A stretch of DNA of 64,000 bases. Origin: Candidatus Poribacteria bacterium (GTDB lineage Bacteria > Poribacteria > WGA-4E > WGA-3G). Of the stretch, positions 1 through 9,012 are shown one piece after another. Position numbers and translations under genes: made by a program. Location of the stretch: positions 94,330-158,329 of the forward strand of contig JAPOQK010000032.1 of the NCBI GenBank assembly GCA_026710795.1. The letters are read 5' to 3'. Every line of letters starts with the position of its first letter. The stretch's first letter is position 1. The notes beneath the pieces were generated by a model, which saw only the letters and a list, made by a program, of their open reading frames with translations, was not told the origin of the DNA and did no database searches.

Positions 1-588
1 TGTGAAGGAAAAACTGATTCCCAAGTAGCAAAAATTAGTGAACGTATACTTAATGTTGGACAACCGCTTTTGGCTACGCGTGCTACACCACAGATGTATG
101 AAGCAGTAAAAGCAATTCACCCGGAAGCTCGATATAACGAACTTGGACGCACAATTTCAGTTTTGCATTCTGAAAAAGAAGGTAAGGAAGGGGTTCTTGT
201 TGTTTCTGCTGGTACTTCCGATTTACCTGTTGCAGAAGAAGCCGCAGAAACTGCTTATATGATGGGAAACCCACCTGAACGTCTTTACGATGTTGGTGTA
301 GCAGGATTACATAGGTTAATTGGCAATCACGAGAAACTTTTGAATGCACGGGTCATTATTGTAGTTGCTGGGATGGAAGGTGCATTACCAAGTGTTGTTG
401 GTGGCTTGGTAGATATCCCGGTGATTGCTGTGCCAACAAGTGTAGGGTATGGTGCGAGTTTTGGTGGACTTGCTGCTCTACTTGGAATGCTAAACAGTTG
501 TGCATCAGGCGTAACTGTTGTAAATATAGATAACGGTTTCGGAGCAGGATATAGTGCTGCGCTTATCAATCGCTTGTCAGACGGCTAA
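1..588 (+). CDS. larB: LarB, nickel-pincer cofactor biosynthesis (5' truncated by the window edge)
   Basis: LarB carboxylates and hydrolyses nicotinic acid adenine dinucleotide, the first step in making the nickel-pincer nucleotide cofactor of LarA-type racemases. The reading frame is open from base 1 and begins with CEGKT, a motif that lies inside LarB proteins, so the start is outside the window; the TTG at 70 is not a start. The C-terminal half is the PurE (AIR carboxylase)-like domain: [15 protein letters not shown], then [16 protein letters not shown] and [17 protein letters not shown], ending with a glycine-rich GFGAGYSAA segment. A LarA-family gene follows 190 bp downstream on the same strand, which supports the assignment. 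LarC and LarE are not visible here. Confidence 0.88.
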   Translation, partial: CEGKTDSQVAKISERILNVGQPLLATRATPQMYEAVKAIHPEARYNELGRTISVLHSEKEGKEGVLVVSAGTSDLPVAEEAAETAYMMGNPPERLYDVGVAGLHRLIGNHEKLLNARVIIVVAGMEGALPSVVGGLVDIPVIAVPTSVGYGASFGGLAALLGMLNSCASGVTVVNIDNGFGAGYSAALINRLSDG

Positions 589-693
589 CTGTATAATTTT
601 GATTCTTCTGATTTAATCCTCTATTTAGTCTCTCCCCAAAGATGTCCAACCCTTTTCAAAACAGAACATAATCCACAGACCTATTCAAAATGC

Positions 694-723
694 TTGCACA
701 ATGTCCTCAAATTGTGCTAAAAT
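694..723 (+). promoter_or_regulatory. Possible sigma70-type promoter before the LarA-family gene
   Basis: TTGCAC (694-699) and TAAAAT (718-723) are separated by 18 bp, about 55 bp before the ATG of the LarA-family gene. The match is imperfect and untested. Confidence 0.35.
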
Positions 724-777
724 AGAGTTGAAATTTATCTACTATAAGCAAAAGTACAATACAGGCTTTTTGAGTTA

Positions 778-2328
778 ATGAAATACTTTACATACTTTGG
801 AAACCATCTCATCAATGCGAAATTACCCAATAATTCTGAGGTATATTTCGCAAAACCACCGATTCCTGGAATTAAGCGTTCTGCGTTAAGGGAACACACG
901 AGAAATGCTTTTGAAAATCCCCTTGATATGCCTCCACTTAGGGAGCTTGTTGATGGTAATTCAAAGGTGTTAATACTCTTTGACGATAACTGTCAACCGT
1001 TTCCTGCGACAAAAAAACCCGATATGCGACAGATCATGATAGAAACACTACTTGAGATGTTGTACGAGTATGGTGTTGAAAAAAAGAAGATTGAACTGGT
1101 ATGTGCAGTCGCACTACACCGAAAGATGAAGGAACATGAACTCGAATATATGTTAGGAAAAGACATCATGAAAGAGTTCTATCCTCATCAATTGCGAAAC
1201 TTTGATGCAGAGGATGCTGATCAGATCGTTGAAGTAGGGAAAACAGAGCATGATGAAATCGTTGAAACGGATAAAGCTGCCCTTGAGGTAGATCTGATTA
1301 TTTATGTAGATATGATACAGATCCCTCTAAATGGTGGACATAAATCTGTTGCAGTGGGTCTTGGAACATATAATTCAATTGCACCGCATCATTCTCCGCA
1401 CATGACATCTGAAAGTCCCCATGTGATGCAACCTGAAGGTTCACACATGCATGCTTGTATTGAGCGGATGAGTCGACTTATTCAGAAGGAAACACCAATT
1501 TTAGTCATTGAAGCTGCGATGAACGGTGCTATATATCCATTTCATCTCCGTTATGTTGGAAAAGCGAATAAGGACTGTAATTTTGCAGAGCGAATAATTA
1601 AGACTTTTACCCCTGCCAGTTTATCTCTACTACCTGAATCTGTCAGGTATAAGATACTCAAAAGTGTAAGGACAGACTATGAACCGATGGCAGTAAACGC
1701 TGGAGACATTGATTCCGTTCATGCAAAGACACTTTCATTGATGAAAGATCAGTTGGCAATTGATATTCCACGACAGTATAGTACTTTAGTCTTTGGTTTG
1801 CCCGATATGAGTCCCTATGCTGTTGATGCCAGAATCAATCCTGTTTTAGTCGTGAGTGATATCTTAGGTTATGTATTTAATTGGTTTTACAACAAACCTT
1901 TAATTAAGGAGAACGGTGTTGTCATTATTATGAACCCGACCTATGAGATCTTTCATGAGGAGTATCACGTTGCATATAAGATGTTTTATGATGAAGTGCT
2001 TGCTGATACGTCTGAACCGTTTGAGATGCAACAGAAATATCAAGAAAAGTATGCAAAGGATGAGCATTTAATTGATTGTTATCGTAACAAATTTGCCCAT
2101 CACGGTTTTCATCCTTTTACAGTGTGGTATTGGGCTACTTATCCGTTGAAATATCTATCAAAGGTAATTTTGGTTGGACCTAAGGAACCGCGCGTGGCAC
2201 ATCGGTTAGGTGTTGAATGGGCAAAGGACTTAGACGATGCCCTTACTATGGCACGCGAAATATCTGGTGACGATGACGTTGTAGCATTAACAATGCCTCC
2301 ATTTTTCTATGCAAATGTTGGGGAGTAA
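778..2328 (+). CDS. LarA-family nickel-pincer racemase/epimerase (DUF2088)
   Basis: LarA enzymes use a covalently bound nickel-pincer nucleotide to racemise or epimerise 2-hydroxy acids. This 516-residue protein is longer than the roughly 420-residue lactate racemase. The expected landmarks are present: a VALHR segment (His114), NGGHKSVAVGLG with Lys189 in the place of the cofactor-bearing lysine, and APHHSPH (His204/His205) in the place of the downstream nickel-ligand histidine. The substrate loop reads DDNCQP near residue 70, where lactate racemase has D-x-T-R; the carboxylate-binding arginine therefore appears to be glutamine (position 73), so lactate is not a safe substrate assignment. 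Lying directly downstream of larB supports cofactor use. Confidence 0.78.
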   Translation: MKYFTYFGNHLINAKLPNNSEVYFAKPPIPGIKRSALREHTRNAFENPLDMPPLRELVDGNSKVLILFDDNCQPFPATKKPDMRQIMIETLLEMLYEYGVEKKKIELVCAVALHRKMKEHELEYMLGKDIMKEFYPHQLRNFDAEDADQIVEVGKTEHDEIVETDKAALEVDLIIYVDMIQIPLNGGHKSVAVGLGTYNSIAPHHSPHMTSESPHVMQPEGSHMHACIERMSRLIQKETPILVIEAAMNGAIYPFHLRYVGKANKDCNFAERIIKTFTPASLSLLPESVRYKILKSVRTDYEPMAVNAGDIDSVHAKTLSLMKDQLAIDIPRQYSTLVFGLPDMSPYAVDARINPVLVVSDILGYVFNWFYNKPLIKENGVVIIMNPTYEIFHEEYHVAYKMFYDEVLADTSEPFEMQQKYQEKYAKDEHLIDCYRNKFAHHGFHPFTVWYWATYPLKYLSKVILVGPKEPRVAHRLGVEWAKDLDDALTMAREISGDDDVVALTMPPFFYANVGE

Positions 2329-2378
2329 TAGACCACACTAATTATTTATCAAGTTTAGAAAGTTGAAATAAAAAAGCT

Positions 2379-3953
2379 ATGATACAGAATAAAAAAATAC
2401 CAACCCCTGAAGAAATACAGGAGGAATTTCAAGAATTCTTCCGTAAGAAATACGGCGATGGTGTCAGTGTTAGTTTAGGTTATGTAGGTGGACAACAAGG
2501 TTCATCTGAACAGACAGCAGAAGCAACACCAGAACCGCAGAATACATTTGACCTGAAGTTTGACCTGAAACCGAAAGAGATTAAGAATTACTTGGATCGT
2601 TATGTAATCAAACAAGATGATGCTAAGAAAGCTCTTGCAATAGCCGTATGTGATCACTATAACCATGTCAGAGAATGCCATGAAAATCCTGAGGCTGCAG
2701 ATACGGATTATTCTAAACAGAATATAGTCATGCTTGGACCGACAGGTGTAGGAAAGACGTACCTAATTAGGCATATAGCAAAGTTAATCGGTGTTCCCTT
2801 TGTCAAAGCCGATGCCACACGATTTAGCGAAACTGGTTACGTCGGTGCAAATGTAGACGATCTTATTCGTGAACTTGTTTCACAAGCAGAAGACAATCTT
2901 GAATTAGCACAGTACGGAATTATCTACCTTGATGAAGCAGACAAGATTTCGACACCACCGAATATCATTGGACGCGATGTAAGTGGACGTGGTGTGCAGA
3001 TTGGACTTCTCAAATTGATGGAGGAGACTGAGGTAGACCTAAGGGGTGGCAATGATGTTGCATCACAGATGCGTGCTGCTATGGAGTTCCAAAAGAGTGG
3101 AAAGGTAGAAAAAGAGGTAATTAATACAAGACATATTCTTTTTATTATCAGTGGTGCGTTCACTGGTATGGAAAAGATCGTAAAGAAGCGTATGCATCAA
3201 GGTCGAATTGGTTTCAGCGCAGAAGTCACGAGTCAAAAAGATGGTGCAGTACAGTATCTTTCGCATGTAACCCCAAGAGATTTTATTGACTTTGGCTTTG
3301 AACCTGAATTTATTGGTAGGCTTCCTGTGCATGTTGTATGTAATGAATTGGTGGTTGATGACCTTTATTATATATTGAAACACTCAGAAGGTTCAATTAT
3401 CCGTCAATATGTAAATGCATTTAATGCCTACGGAATAAAGGTCTTATTTGCAGACTGCGGATTACGTAGAATTGCTGAAAAAGCAATAGAACAGAAAACA
3501 GGAGCACGTGCGTTGATGACTGTCTGTGAGAAGGTATTACGTAATTATAAGTTTGAGCTCCCATCTATGGGTGTTGAAGAATTTGTTGTCACAGCAGACG
3601 TTGTCGATGACCCTGATACTGAATTACAGCGGATTATAGATGATGGGGATTACAATCGAAATACGGTATTGCGGGAGCAAGTTCGTAGGTATGAAGCACA
3701 ATACTCTACTGATTATAGCTTAGAAATAAGTTTTGATGAAGAAGCAACTGATGCAATCTGCGAAAGATCATTGGAAAAATCCCTATCAATCCAACAGTTT
3801 TGTGATGAAATACTCTCAAGTTATCAGCATGGGTTAAATCTTATCAAGCAGAATACTGGTCAGTCATCATTTACATTACCAAGGGAAGTAGTGGATAATC
3901 CTGATCCTGTTCTTGAAGAGTGGATTCGCGAGTCATACAATACAAAAAGTTAA
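2379..3953 (+). CDS. ClpX-like AAA+ unfoldase with duplicated C-terminal subdomain
   Basis: The protein looks like a ClpX-type ATP-dependent unfoldase. It has Walker A GPTGVGKT (residues 120-127), Walker B IIYLDEADK (181-189), and the FIGRLP sensor/arginine-finger region (Arg314). It also has an IGF tripeptide (277-279) where ClpX carries its ClpP-docking loop, so a ClpP partner is likely. The N-terminal C4 zinc finger of classical ClpX is absent; residues 1-57 are unrelated. Residues about 341-415 are the usual small AAA subdomain ending in VVDDPDTEL. Residues about 432-511 look like a second, diverged copy ending in VVDNPDPVL. At 524 residues it is about 100 longer than E. coli ClpX, which fits the duplication. 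The HemQ-like gene follows after 28 bp. Confidence 0.8.
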   Translation: MIQNKKIPTPEEIQEEFQEFFRKKYGDGVSVSLGYVGGQQGSSEQTAEATPEPQNTFDLKFDLKPKEIKNYLDRYVIKQDDAKKALAIAVCDHYNHVRECHENPEAADTDYSKQNIVMLGPTGVGKTYLIRHIAKLIGVPFVKADATRFSETGYVGANVDDLIRELVSQAEDNLELAQYGIIYLDEADKISTPPNIIGRDVSGRGVQIGLLKLMEETEVDLRGGNDVASQMRAAMEFQKSGKVEKEVINTRHILFIISGAFTGMEKIVKKRMHQGRIGFSAEVTSQKDGAVQYLSHVTPRDFIDFGFEPEFIGRLPVHVVCNELVVDDLYYILKHSEGSIIRQYVNAFNAYGIKVLFADCGLRRIAEKAIEQKTGARALMTVCEKVLRNYKFELPSMGVEEFVVTADVVDDPDTELQRIIDDGDYNRNTVLREQVRRYEAQYSTDYSLEISFDEEATDAICERSLEKSLSIQQFCDEILSSYQHGLNLIKQNTGQSSFTLPREVVDNPDPVLEEWIRESYNTKS

Positions 3954-3981
3954 AGGAATATAATTTCGGAATAATCACTTT

Positions 3982-4716
3982 ATGCATACTGATAGAGATA
4001 GACCATTACAATCAGAACTTTTGGATATACGTGAAACTGGGATGCCAATTGATGGAGAACCGCAATATAGTGATCGCAGATTGTACTTACAACTCCATGT
4101 TTTTGAAGGATGTCACGACAACAGAATAATTATTGAAAAGCTTGAAAAAGGTAATTTAAACGCTGTTCTGTATGACGATTTGAACCATCCAACCGGTATC
4201 GGTGTGCTTTTCATAGCAGAAGACCCAGGAACTTTATTGACAGAATCACATTCATTGCTTGTTGAAACACAAGTTGATTCTGGACTTACATATCGTCCAG
4301 AAATGACTATGATTGGACGAACTTATTCAAGCGGTAGAGAACCAGACTTAGAAGAATGGCTTATCAGCAAACCTCGTAATAATGTTCTCAACCCCGAATA
4401 TCCGTGGGCAATTTGGTATCCGCTGCGACGGAAGCCTGATTTTTATCAGCTTGAACTGTGGGAACGGGGACGAATTCTTGGAGAACATGCAATGCTTGGA
4501 CGGAGTTATGCTTCAGGTGGATATGCAAGTGACATTAGGTTAGCATGCTTCGGTTTAGATACAAACGACAATGAATTTGTTATCGGCTTAGTAGGTGCCG
4601 ATTTATATCCTTTATCCCGTCTTATACAGGATATGCGTAAAACTGAACAAACGACTAAATATATTGAGTCCCTTGGTCCATTCTTCGTTGGAAAAGTAAG
4701 GAAACAGTTTGGATAG
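3982..4716 (+). CDS. hemQ: HemQ-type chlorite dismutase family protein (probable coproheme decarboxylase)
   Basis: Members of this family bind heme. The HemQ clade converts coproheme to heme b in the coproporphyrin-dependent pathway, while other clades decompose chlorite. The 244-residue length and two-part dimeric alpha/beta barrel layout fit. The C-terminal half carries the best signature: GRILGEHAMLGRSY, with His169 as the likely proximal heme ligand, then ACFGLDTNDNEFVIGL and the terminal GPFFVGK. The N-terminal half is much less conserved. The start at 3982 lacks a strong ribosome binding site, so the true start could shift slightly. No other heme gene is adjacent; the next gene, 34 bp on, is an ABC permease. 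Confidence 0.72.
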   Translation: MHTDRDRPLQSELLDIRETGMPIDGEPQYSDRRLYLQLHVFEGCHDNRIIIEKLEKGNLNAVLYDDLNHPTGIGVLFIAEDPGTLLTESHSLLVETQVDSGLTYRPEMTMIGRTYSSGREPDLEEWLISKPRNNVLNPEYPWAIWYPLRRKPDFYQLELWERGRILGEHAMLGRSYASGGYASDIRLACFGLDTNDNEFVIGLVGADLYPLSRLIQDMRKTEQTTKYIESLGPFFVGKVRKQFG

Positions 4717-4749
4717 GTTGGCATATTTCTGTGAATACCAAGTAAAGCA

Positions 4750-5475
4750 ATGAGAAACATATTTGCTGTTTGCACCAAAGAATTATATACATATTTTGTA
4801 TCACCGATAGCTTATTTTGTGTGTTTTGTCTTTTCGGCATTATTAGGGTACCTTTTTTTTATTTATTTAATCACCGCATCCAGAAATAATGGCTATAGCG
4901 TGGGTGTCATGCAGACAGCCTTCGTTAGCATGGCAACAATTCTGCTCTTTTTTACCCCTGTGTTAACAATGAAACTATTTGCAGAAGAACGTAAATCTGG
5001 CACGATTGAATTACTTCTAACATCCCCAATTACTGACGGACAAGTTGTTCTTGGTAAGTACTTTGCAAGTTTGACACTCGTCATACTTATGCTCGCTCTA
5101 ACTCTACTCTTCCCTTTTCTCACGCAACGTTTTGGGCAATTAGATGGTGGTTTGATACTGAGTGGTTATCTCGGTCTTATCTTGTTGAGTTCCTGCTTTT
5201 TGTCATTTGGTTTATTGATGTCTTCGTTGAGCAAAAACCAAATAGTTGCAGCATTGACAAGTTTTGGATTTTTTTTGGTATTATGGATTATTGGTGCAGC
5301 CTCAAATCAAGATGAAACTATTGGAAAATTCTTAAAATATCTCTCTTTTAGTGAACATTACAGCGATTTTTCTCGTGGCATAATGTCCTTTAAAGACATA
5401 GTATACTACATCAGTTTTACATGTGTCTGTTTATTTGCAACTTTCAAGTCCATTGAATCTGCAAAATGGAGATAG
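4750..5475 (+). CDS. ABC-2 type transporter permease (GldF-like)
   Basis: This 241-residue integral membrane protein has the ABC-2 permease layout: an N-terminal KELYTYFVSPIAY segment, about six hydrophobic helices, and the cytoplasmic loop FAEERKSGTIELLLTSP that is characteristic of GldF/NosY-like permeases. It is the first gene of a tight trio with the GldG-like protein (3 bp gap) and the DUF4340 protein. The ATP-binding subunit that normally precedes such a permease is not here: the gene upstream is hemQ-like. The ATPase must be encoded elsewhere or borrowed. The substrate is unknown. Confidence 0.85.
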   Translation: MRNIFAVCTKELYTYFVSPIAYFVCFVFSALLGYLFFIYLITASRNNGYSVGVMQTAFVSMATILLFFTPVLTMKLFAEERKSGTIELLLTSPITDGQVVLGKYFASLTLVILMLALTLLFPFLTQRFGQLDGGLILSGYLGLILLSSCFLSFGLLMSSLSKNQIVAALTSFGFFLVLWIIGAASNQDETIGKFLKYLSFSEHYSDFSRGIMSFKDIVYYISFTCVCLFATFKSIESAKWR

Positions 5476-5478
5476 GTA

Positions 5479-7080
5479 ATGACCGAGAAAAATGTAGTTG
5501 GACCACTCTTTGGGTTTCTCAGTCTAATATTATGTTTTGTTTCTATTGTATGTCTATTCCTTAAGACATGGATTGCTTTTTGGATTTTTGTTGTTCTTTT
5601 TACGGTTACACTTGTAGTTTTCATTATCTTTCGATACAAAGAATTTATTAACTTTTTTGTCAGTCGACAATTACGTTATGGTACTAATGTCACTTTGAGT
5701 ATCTTTGGTGTATTGGGAATAGCAATCTTTATCAATATTATTGTAGCTCAAAGATTTGATCTCAAAGCAGATTTAACAGAACTACGTGAGAATTCACTCT
5801 CCGAACCGACACAGAAGATTCTTAAAACATTGGATAAGAAAGTTAATGTCATCGCATTTTTTAGCGATCCGACAACATCAAGGGCGAACAGCGCAATTGA
5901 TAAGTTAAGATTGTATGAACGTGAATCTGACTTTATTTCTGTCTCAATAAAAAATCCATATATAGAAACACAACTTGTTGATACAAAACTGATAGATGAA
6001 ACTATTGTATTCAAAACTGAAGAAAAAGAGGAAAGTGTAACAATTGTCAGTGAACAGAAATTCACAAGTGCAATTCTTAAGCTTTTACAAAACAGAACGA
6101 AGAAAATTTTTTTTCTTGAAGGTCATGGCGAAAGTGAGATAGATGATTTCAATAATTCTGGATTAAGTTGGTTAAAAACTGCATTAGAAAATCAGAATTA
6201 CGAACCAAACCCTTTCTCTTTCCTGACTGAAAAAGATATTCCCAATGATTGTGAACTACTTGTTATTGCTGGACCAACAAACCCTTTACCTCAAAAAGAG
6301 ATTGGACTTATAGATAAATATCTTGCTAAGAATGGAAAACTGTTGGTACTTTTCAATCCATCTAAAAATGCAGAGGATGTGAATGATAGTCTTGTTCAAC
6401 TCATGAAAAAATGGGGTATTTCTGTGGGTAATGATCTCGTCTATGACATGGTAGTACGTGATGCTAACCTGGGACCAAGTGCTCCTGCTCCAAATTTTGA
6501 GTTCCATGATATAACACGTCCTTTAGCAAATAATCAACTTGCTTTTCCTAACTCACGTTCTGTAACACCGATAAATAACCGAAAACCTAAACTTATTGTT
6601 AAATCTCTTGCAAAGACAGCAAGTCCTATTACAGTCAGTTGGGGAGAGACAGGTCGTAAGACTGATGGTAAGTTCAGTAGTGATGGTTATACCCCAGATG
6701 AAGATACTCCAGCACCTGTTTCCATAGCTACGGCTGTAGAAGAGTTAATAAATTCAGAGATTGAGACTAATTCTGAAAGCAATAACACAAGAATTGTAGT
6801 TTTTGGAAGTACCCAGTTTGCTATGAACTACTTTTTTGGTGACCCAAATCTTGTTCTCACAGCAAATCATGTTCTCATAATAAATACAATCAATTGGCTT
6901 ACTGAAGATGGAGATTTGATCGCAATCACTGAACCTGATAAAAGCAAACAGGTCTTACGAAGAATGACTGTTCAAGAAGCCAATCTGATTCAGATTATAT
7001 CTCTATTTCTCATTCCTATAACTGTGTTTATTGCAGGAATAGTTGTCTGGTGGCAACGTCGTGTAGGAGGTAAGGTTTGA
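5479..7080 (+). CDS. GldG-like ABC transporter accessory protein
   Basis: The protein is 533 residues. It begins with membrane segments (about residues 7-55 and 75-95), has a large extracytoplasmic part, and ends with one helix followed by the basic tail WWQRRVGGKV. The extracytoplasmic part carries the GldG-type hallmark GHGES (in FFLEGHGESEIDD) and the SLSEPTQKILKTLDKKVNV segment seen near the start of the domain. In Bacteroidetes GldFG is linked to gliding motility, but the family is widespread outside gliders, so no motility role is claimed. It is translationally coupled to the next gene. Confidence 0.83.
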   Translation: MTEKNVVGPLFGFLSLILCFVSIVCLFLKTWIAFWIFVVLFTVTLVVFIIFRYKEFINFFVSRQLRYGTNVTLSIFGVLGIAIFINIIVAQRFDLKADLTELRENSLSEPTQKILKTLDKKVNVIAFFSDPTTSRANSAIDKLRLYERESDFISVSIKNPYIETQLVDTKLIDETIVFKTEEKEESVTIVSEQKFTSAILKLLQNRTKKIFFLEGHGESEIDDFNNSGLSWLKTALENQNYEPNPFSFLTEKDIPNDCELLVIAGPTNPLPQKEIGLIDKYLAKNGKLLVLFNPSKNAEDVNDSLVQLMKKWGISVGNDLVYDMVVRDANLGPSAPAPNFEFHDITRPLANNQLAFPNSRSVTPINNRKPKLIVKSLAKTASPITVSWGETGRKTDGKFSSDGYTPDEDTPAPVSIATAVEELINSEIETNSESNNTRIVVFGSTQFAMNYFFGDPNLVLTANHVLIINTINWLTEDGDLIAITEPDKSKQVLRRMTVQEANLIQIISLFLIPITVFIAGIVVWWQRRVGGKV

Positions 7081-8894
7081 ATTTCCGATCTACACTTTTC
7101 ATCATTCTCGTTCTTGTAGGTATTGCTGTAACTTACTTTCTGTTATTGCCTAAACCAGCGGATGAAAAAGGAACACATGACAAACCCAGAATCTTCCAAG
7201 TCTATGACTTACCCCGCGATGACATCAACAAAGTCCGTTTGTCGTATAATGATAATGCATACCAGACTCTTACCGTTGAGAATATTAATGATAAGGTGTG
7301 GATGATAACAACTCCCATTAAAGCACACGCTGACATTAAGAAAGTCAACGAAATGTTAGACGATTTTCTAAATAAACGTGTAAGACAGACCTTTGAAGTA
7401 TCTGAGTACGGACAATATGGTTTAGAAAATCCCACAATTACTGTGGAATTGTGGAAAGACATCAATAGTTCACCGAATACCTTTTTTATTGGAAATAAAG
7501 GGATTAATTTTTCAGTATATACCAAAGAGAAATCGGAATCCGATATTTTTATTATTGAATCCAGCGCGCTTGATGATTTAACAAAATCTCCATCCGATAT
7601 ACGCGATAAATCGCTCATAAAGTTTGATCCTGAAACTATCTCAGAAATACAGTATCTGAAACCGGAGGAGTTTACTTGTGAAAAAGATGGCTTCAATTGG
7701 AAAATTACACATCCGATTTCTACAGATGCTGATACTGAAGATATAAATACAATGCTTACACAATTACATTCCATTCAGGTATCTACATTCGAATTAGATG
7801 GACAAGAGGTTACTTCTGCCTTAGATAAATATGGTTTAAAGACACCACGTATCCAATTGACTATGACAGATGGAAGCAATACTTATGGACTTGACATTGG
7901 TTCTCCAATTGCAACAAATTCGGAACTTCAGAGCACTAAAAAGGGAAACGTCTATGTAAAATCAATACATCAGGGTGGAATATATACCGTGACCGAAGAC
8001 ATTGTCACTCTTCTCAATAAAACTATATTTGATTTACGTGATAAACGTTTGCTTGATTTTCAACGTAAAGATGTCATAAAATTTGAGATACAATACGAAA
8101 CTCACAACATAATCGGGATAAAGTTGCAGGATACCTCCTGGGAACTACAACTGGATAATAAACTTAGTGCCGATCCACAAGCAGTAAGTGACCTATTATT
8201 CGGTATGGACTCCTTAGAAGCTGTTGCCTATGAAAATGAACCGTCTGATAATCTTAGACTATATGAATTAGAAACACCGAAAACAAAAGTAATTTTAACA
8301 TTACGTGGTGACGAATCACCTATCATACTGGACATCGGTAAATATGCAAATGACAACACGGTTTATGTCAAAGCAAACAATTCTGACAGAATAGCCAAAG
8401 TAAAACGTGACCTTATTGATAAGATAAACAGAGGGGTTTCTTGGCTTCGTGATAAGGATTTATTCAAATTTAGTATTGATGATCCAACTCGGGTTACTGT
8501 ACAATACAGAGAAGAATCAGATAGCAATGCTAATGTTCAATATACAAGTCAACGACTGGGTACGAATTGGAGGTTGACACATCCGGTTAAAGAAAATGCA
8601 AAAAATGCTGAAATTAACGCGCTTCTATATGAACTGATTGATTTGAAAGTAGAACAATTTGTTAGTAGTAACAAAACTACCACCGATTCAACTACAGGAT
8701 TTAATTCACCACAAATACAAATTACAATAAAATTACGAAGTCAGAAAACATATACATTGCAAATCGGTGAATTAGATGAATCTGGAAAATACTTTGCGAG
8801 ACTTCTCAATCAACCTGAACATATTTTTCTACTTAATGATAAATTGATACCGAAGTTGAAAACGAAACTTGAGTGGCTTCGTACGCCTGAATAA
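7077..8894 (+). CDS. DUF4340 protein with four tandem repeats
   Basis: The start is TTG, overlapping the TGA stop of the GldG-like gene (TTGA), so the two are translationally coupled. An N-terminal membrane anchor (LFIILVLVGIAVTYFLLL) is followed by an extracytoplasmic region. I see four copies of a DUF4340-type unit about 135-145 residues apart, each containing a phrase like YGLxxPxIxLT: near residues 115 (LENPTITVEL), 250 (YGLKTPRIQLTM), 395 (YELETPKTKVILTL) and 540 (TGFNSPQIQITIKL). DUF4340 proteins regularly accompany GldF/GldG-like ABC-2 systems; their biochemical role is unknown. It is the last gene of the trio. Confidence 0.83.
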   Translation: MNFRSTLFIILVLVGIAVTYFLLLPKPADEKGTHDKPRIFQVYDLPRDDINKVRLSYNDNAYQTLTVENINDKVWMITTPIKAHADIKKVNEMLDDFLNKRVRQTFEVSEYGQYGLENPTITVELWKDINSSPNTFFIGNKGINFSVYTKEKSESDIFIIESSALDDLTKSPSDIRDKSLIKFDPETISEIQYLKPEEFTCEKDGFNWKITHPISTDADTEDINTMLTQLHSIQVSTFELDGQEVTSALDKYGLKTPRIQLTMTDGSNTYGLDIGSPIATNSELQSTKKGNVYVKSIHQGGIYTVTEDIVTLLNKTIFDLRDKRLLDFQRKDVIKFEIQYETHNIIGIKLQDTSWELQLDNKLSADPQAVSDLLFGMDSLEAVAYENEPSDNLRLYELETPKTKVILTLRGDESPIILDIGKYANDNTVYVKANNSDRIAKVKRDLIDKINRGVSWLRDKDLFKFSIDDPTRVTVQYREESDSNANVQYTSQRLGTNWRLTHPVKENAKNAEINALLYELIDLKVEQFVSSNKTTTDSTTGFNSPQIQITIKLRSQKTYTLQIGELDESGKYFARLLNQPEHIFLLNDKLIPKLKTKLEWLRTPE

Positions 8895-9012
8895 CAGTAA
8901 TTCACACCTATTATCACAACAAGCCAACAATTTCGCTGTAAGTAGGATAAGTGAAACAACGTAGCTGGATTGTAATATCTTTCTGTATGTTTAAGGGTTT
9001 ATATCGAATGTT

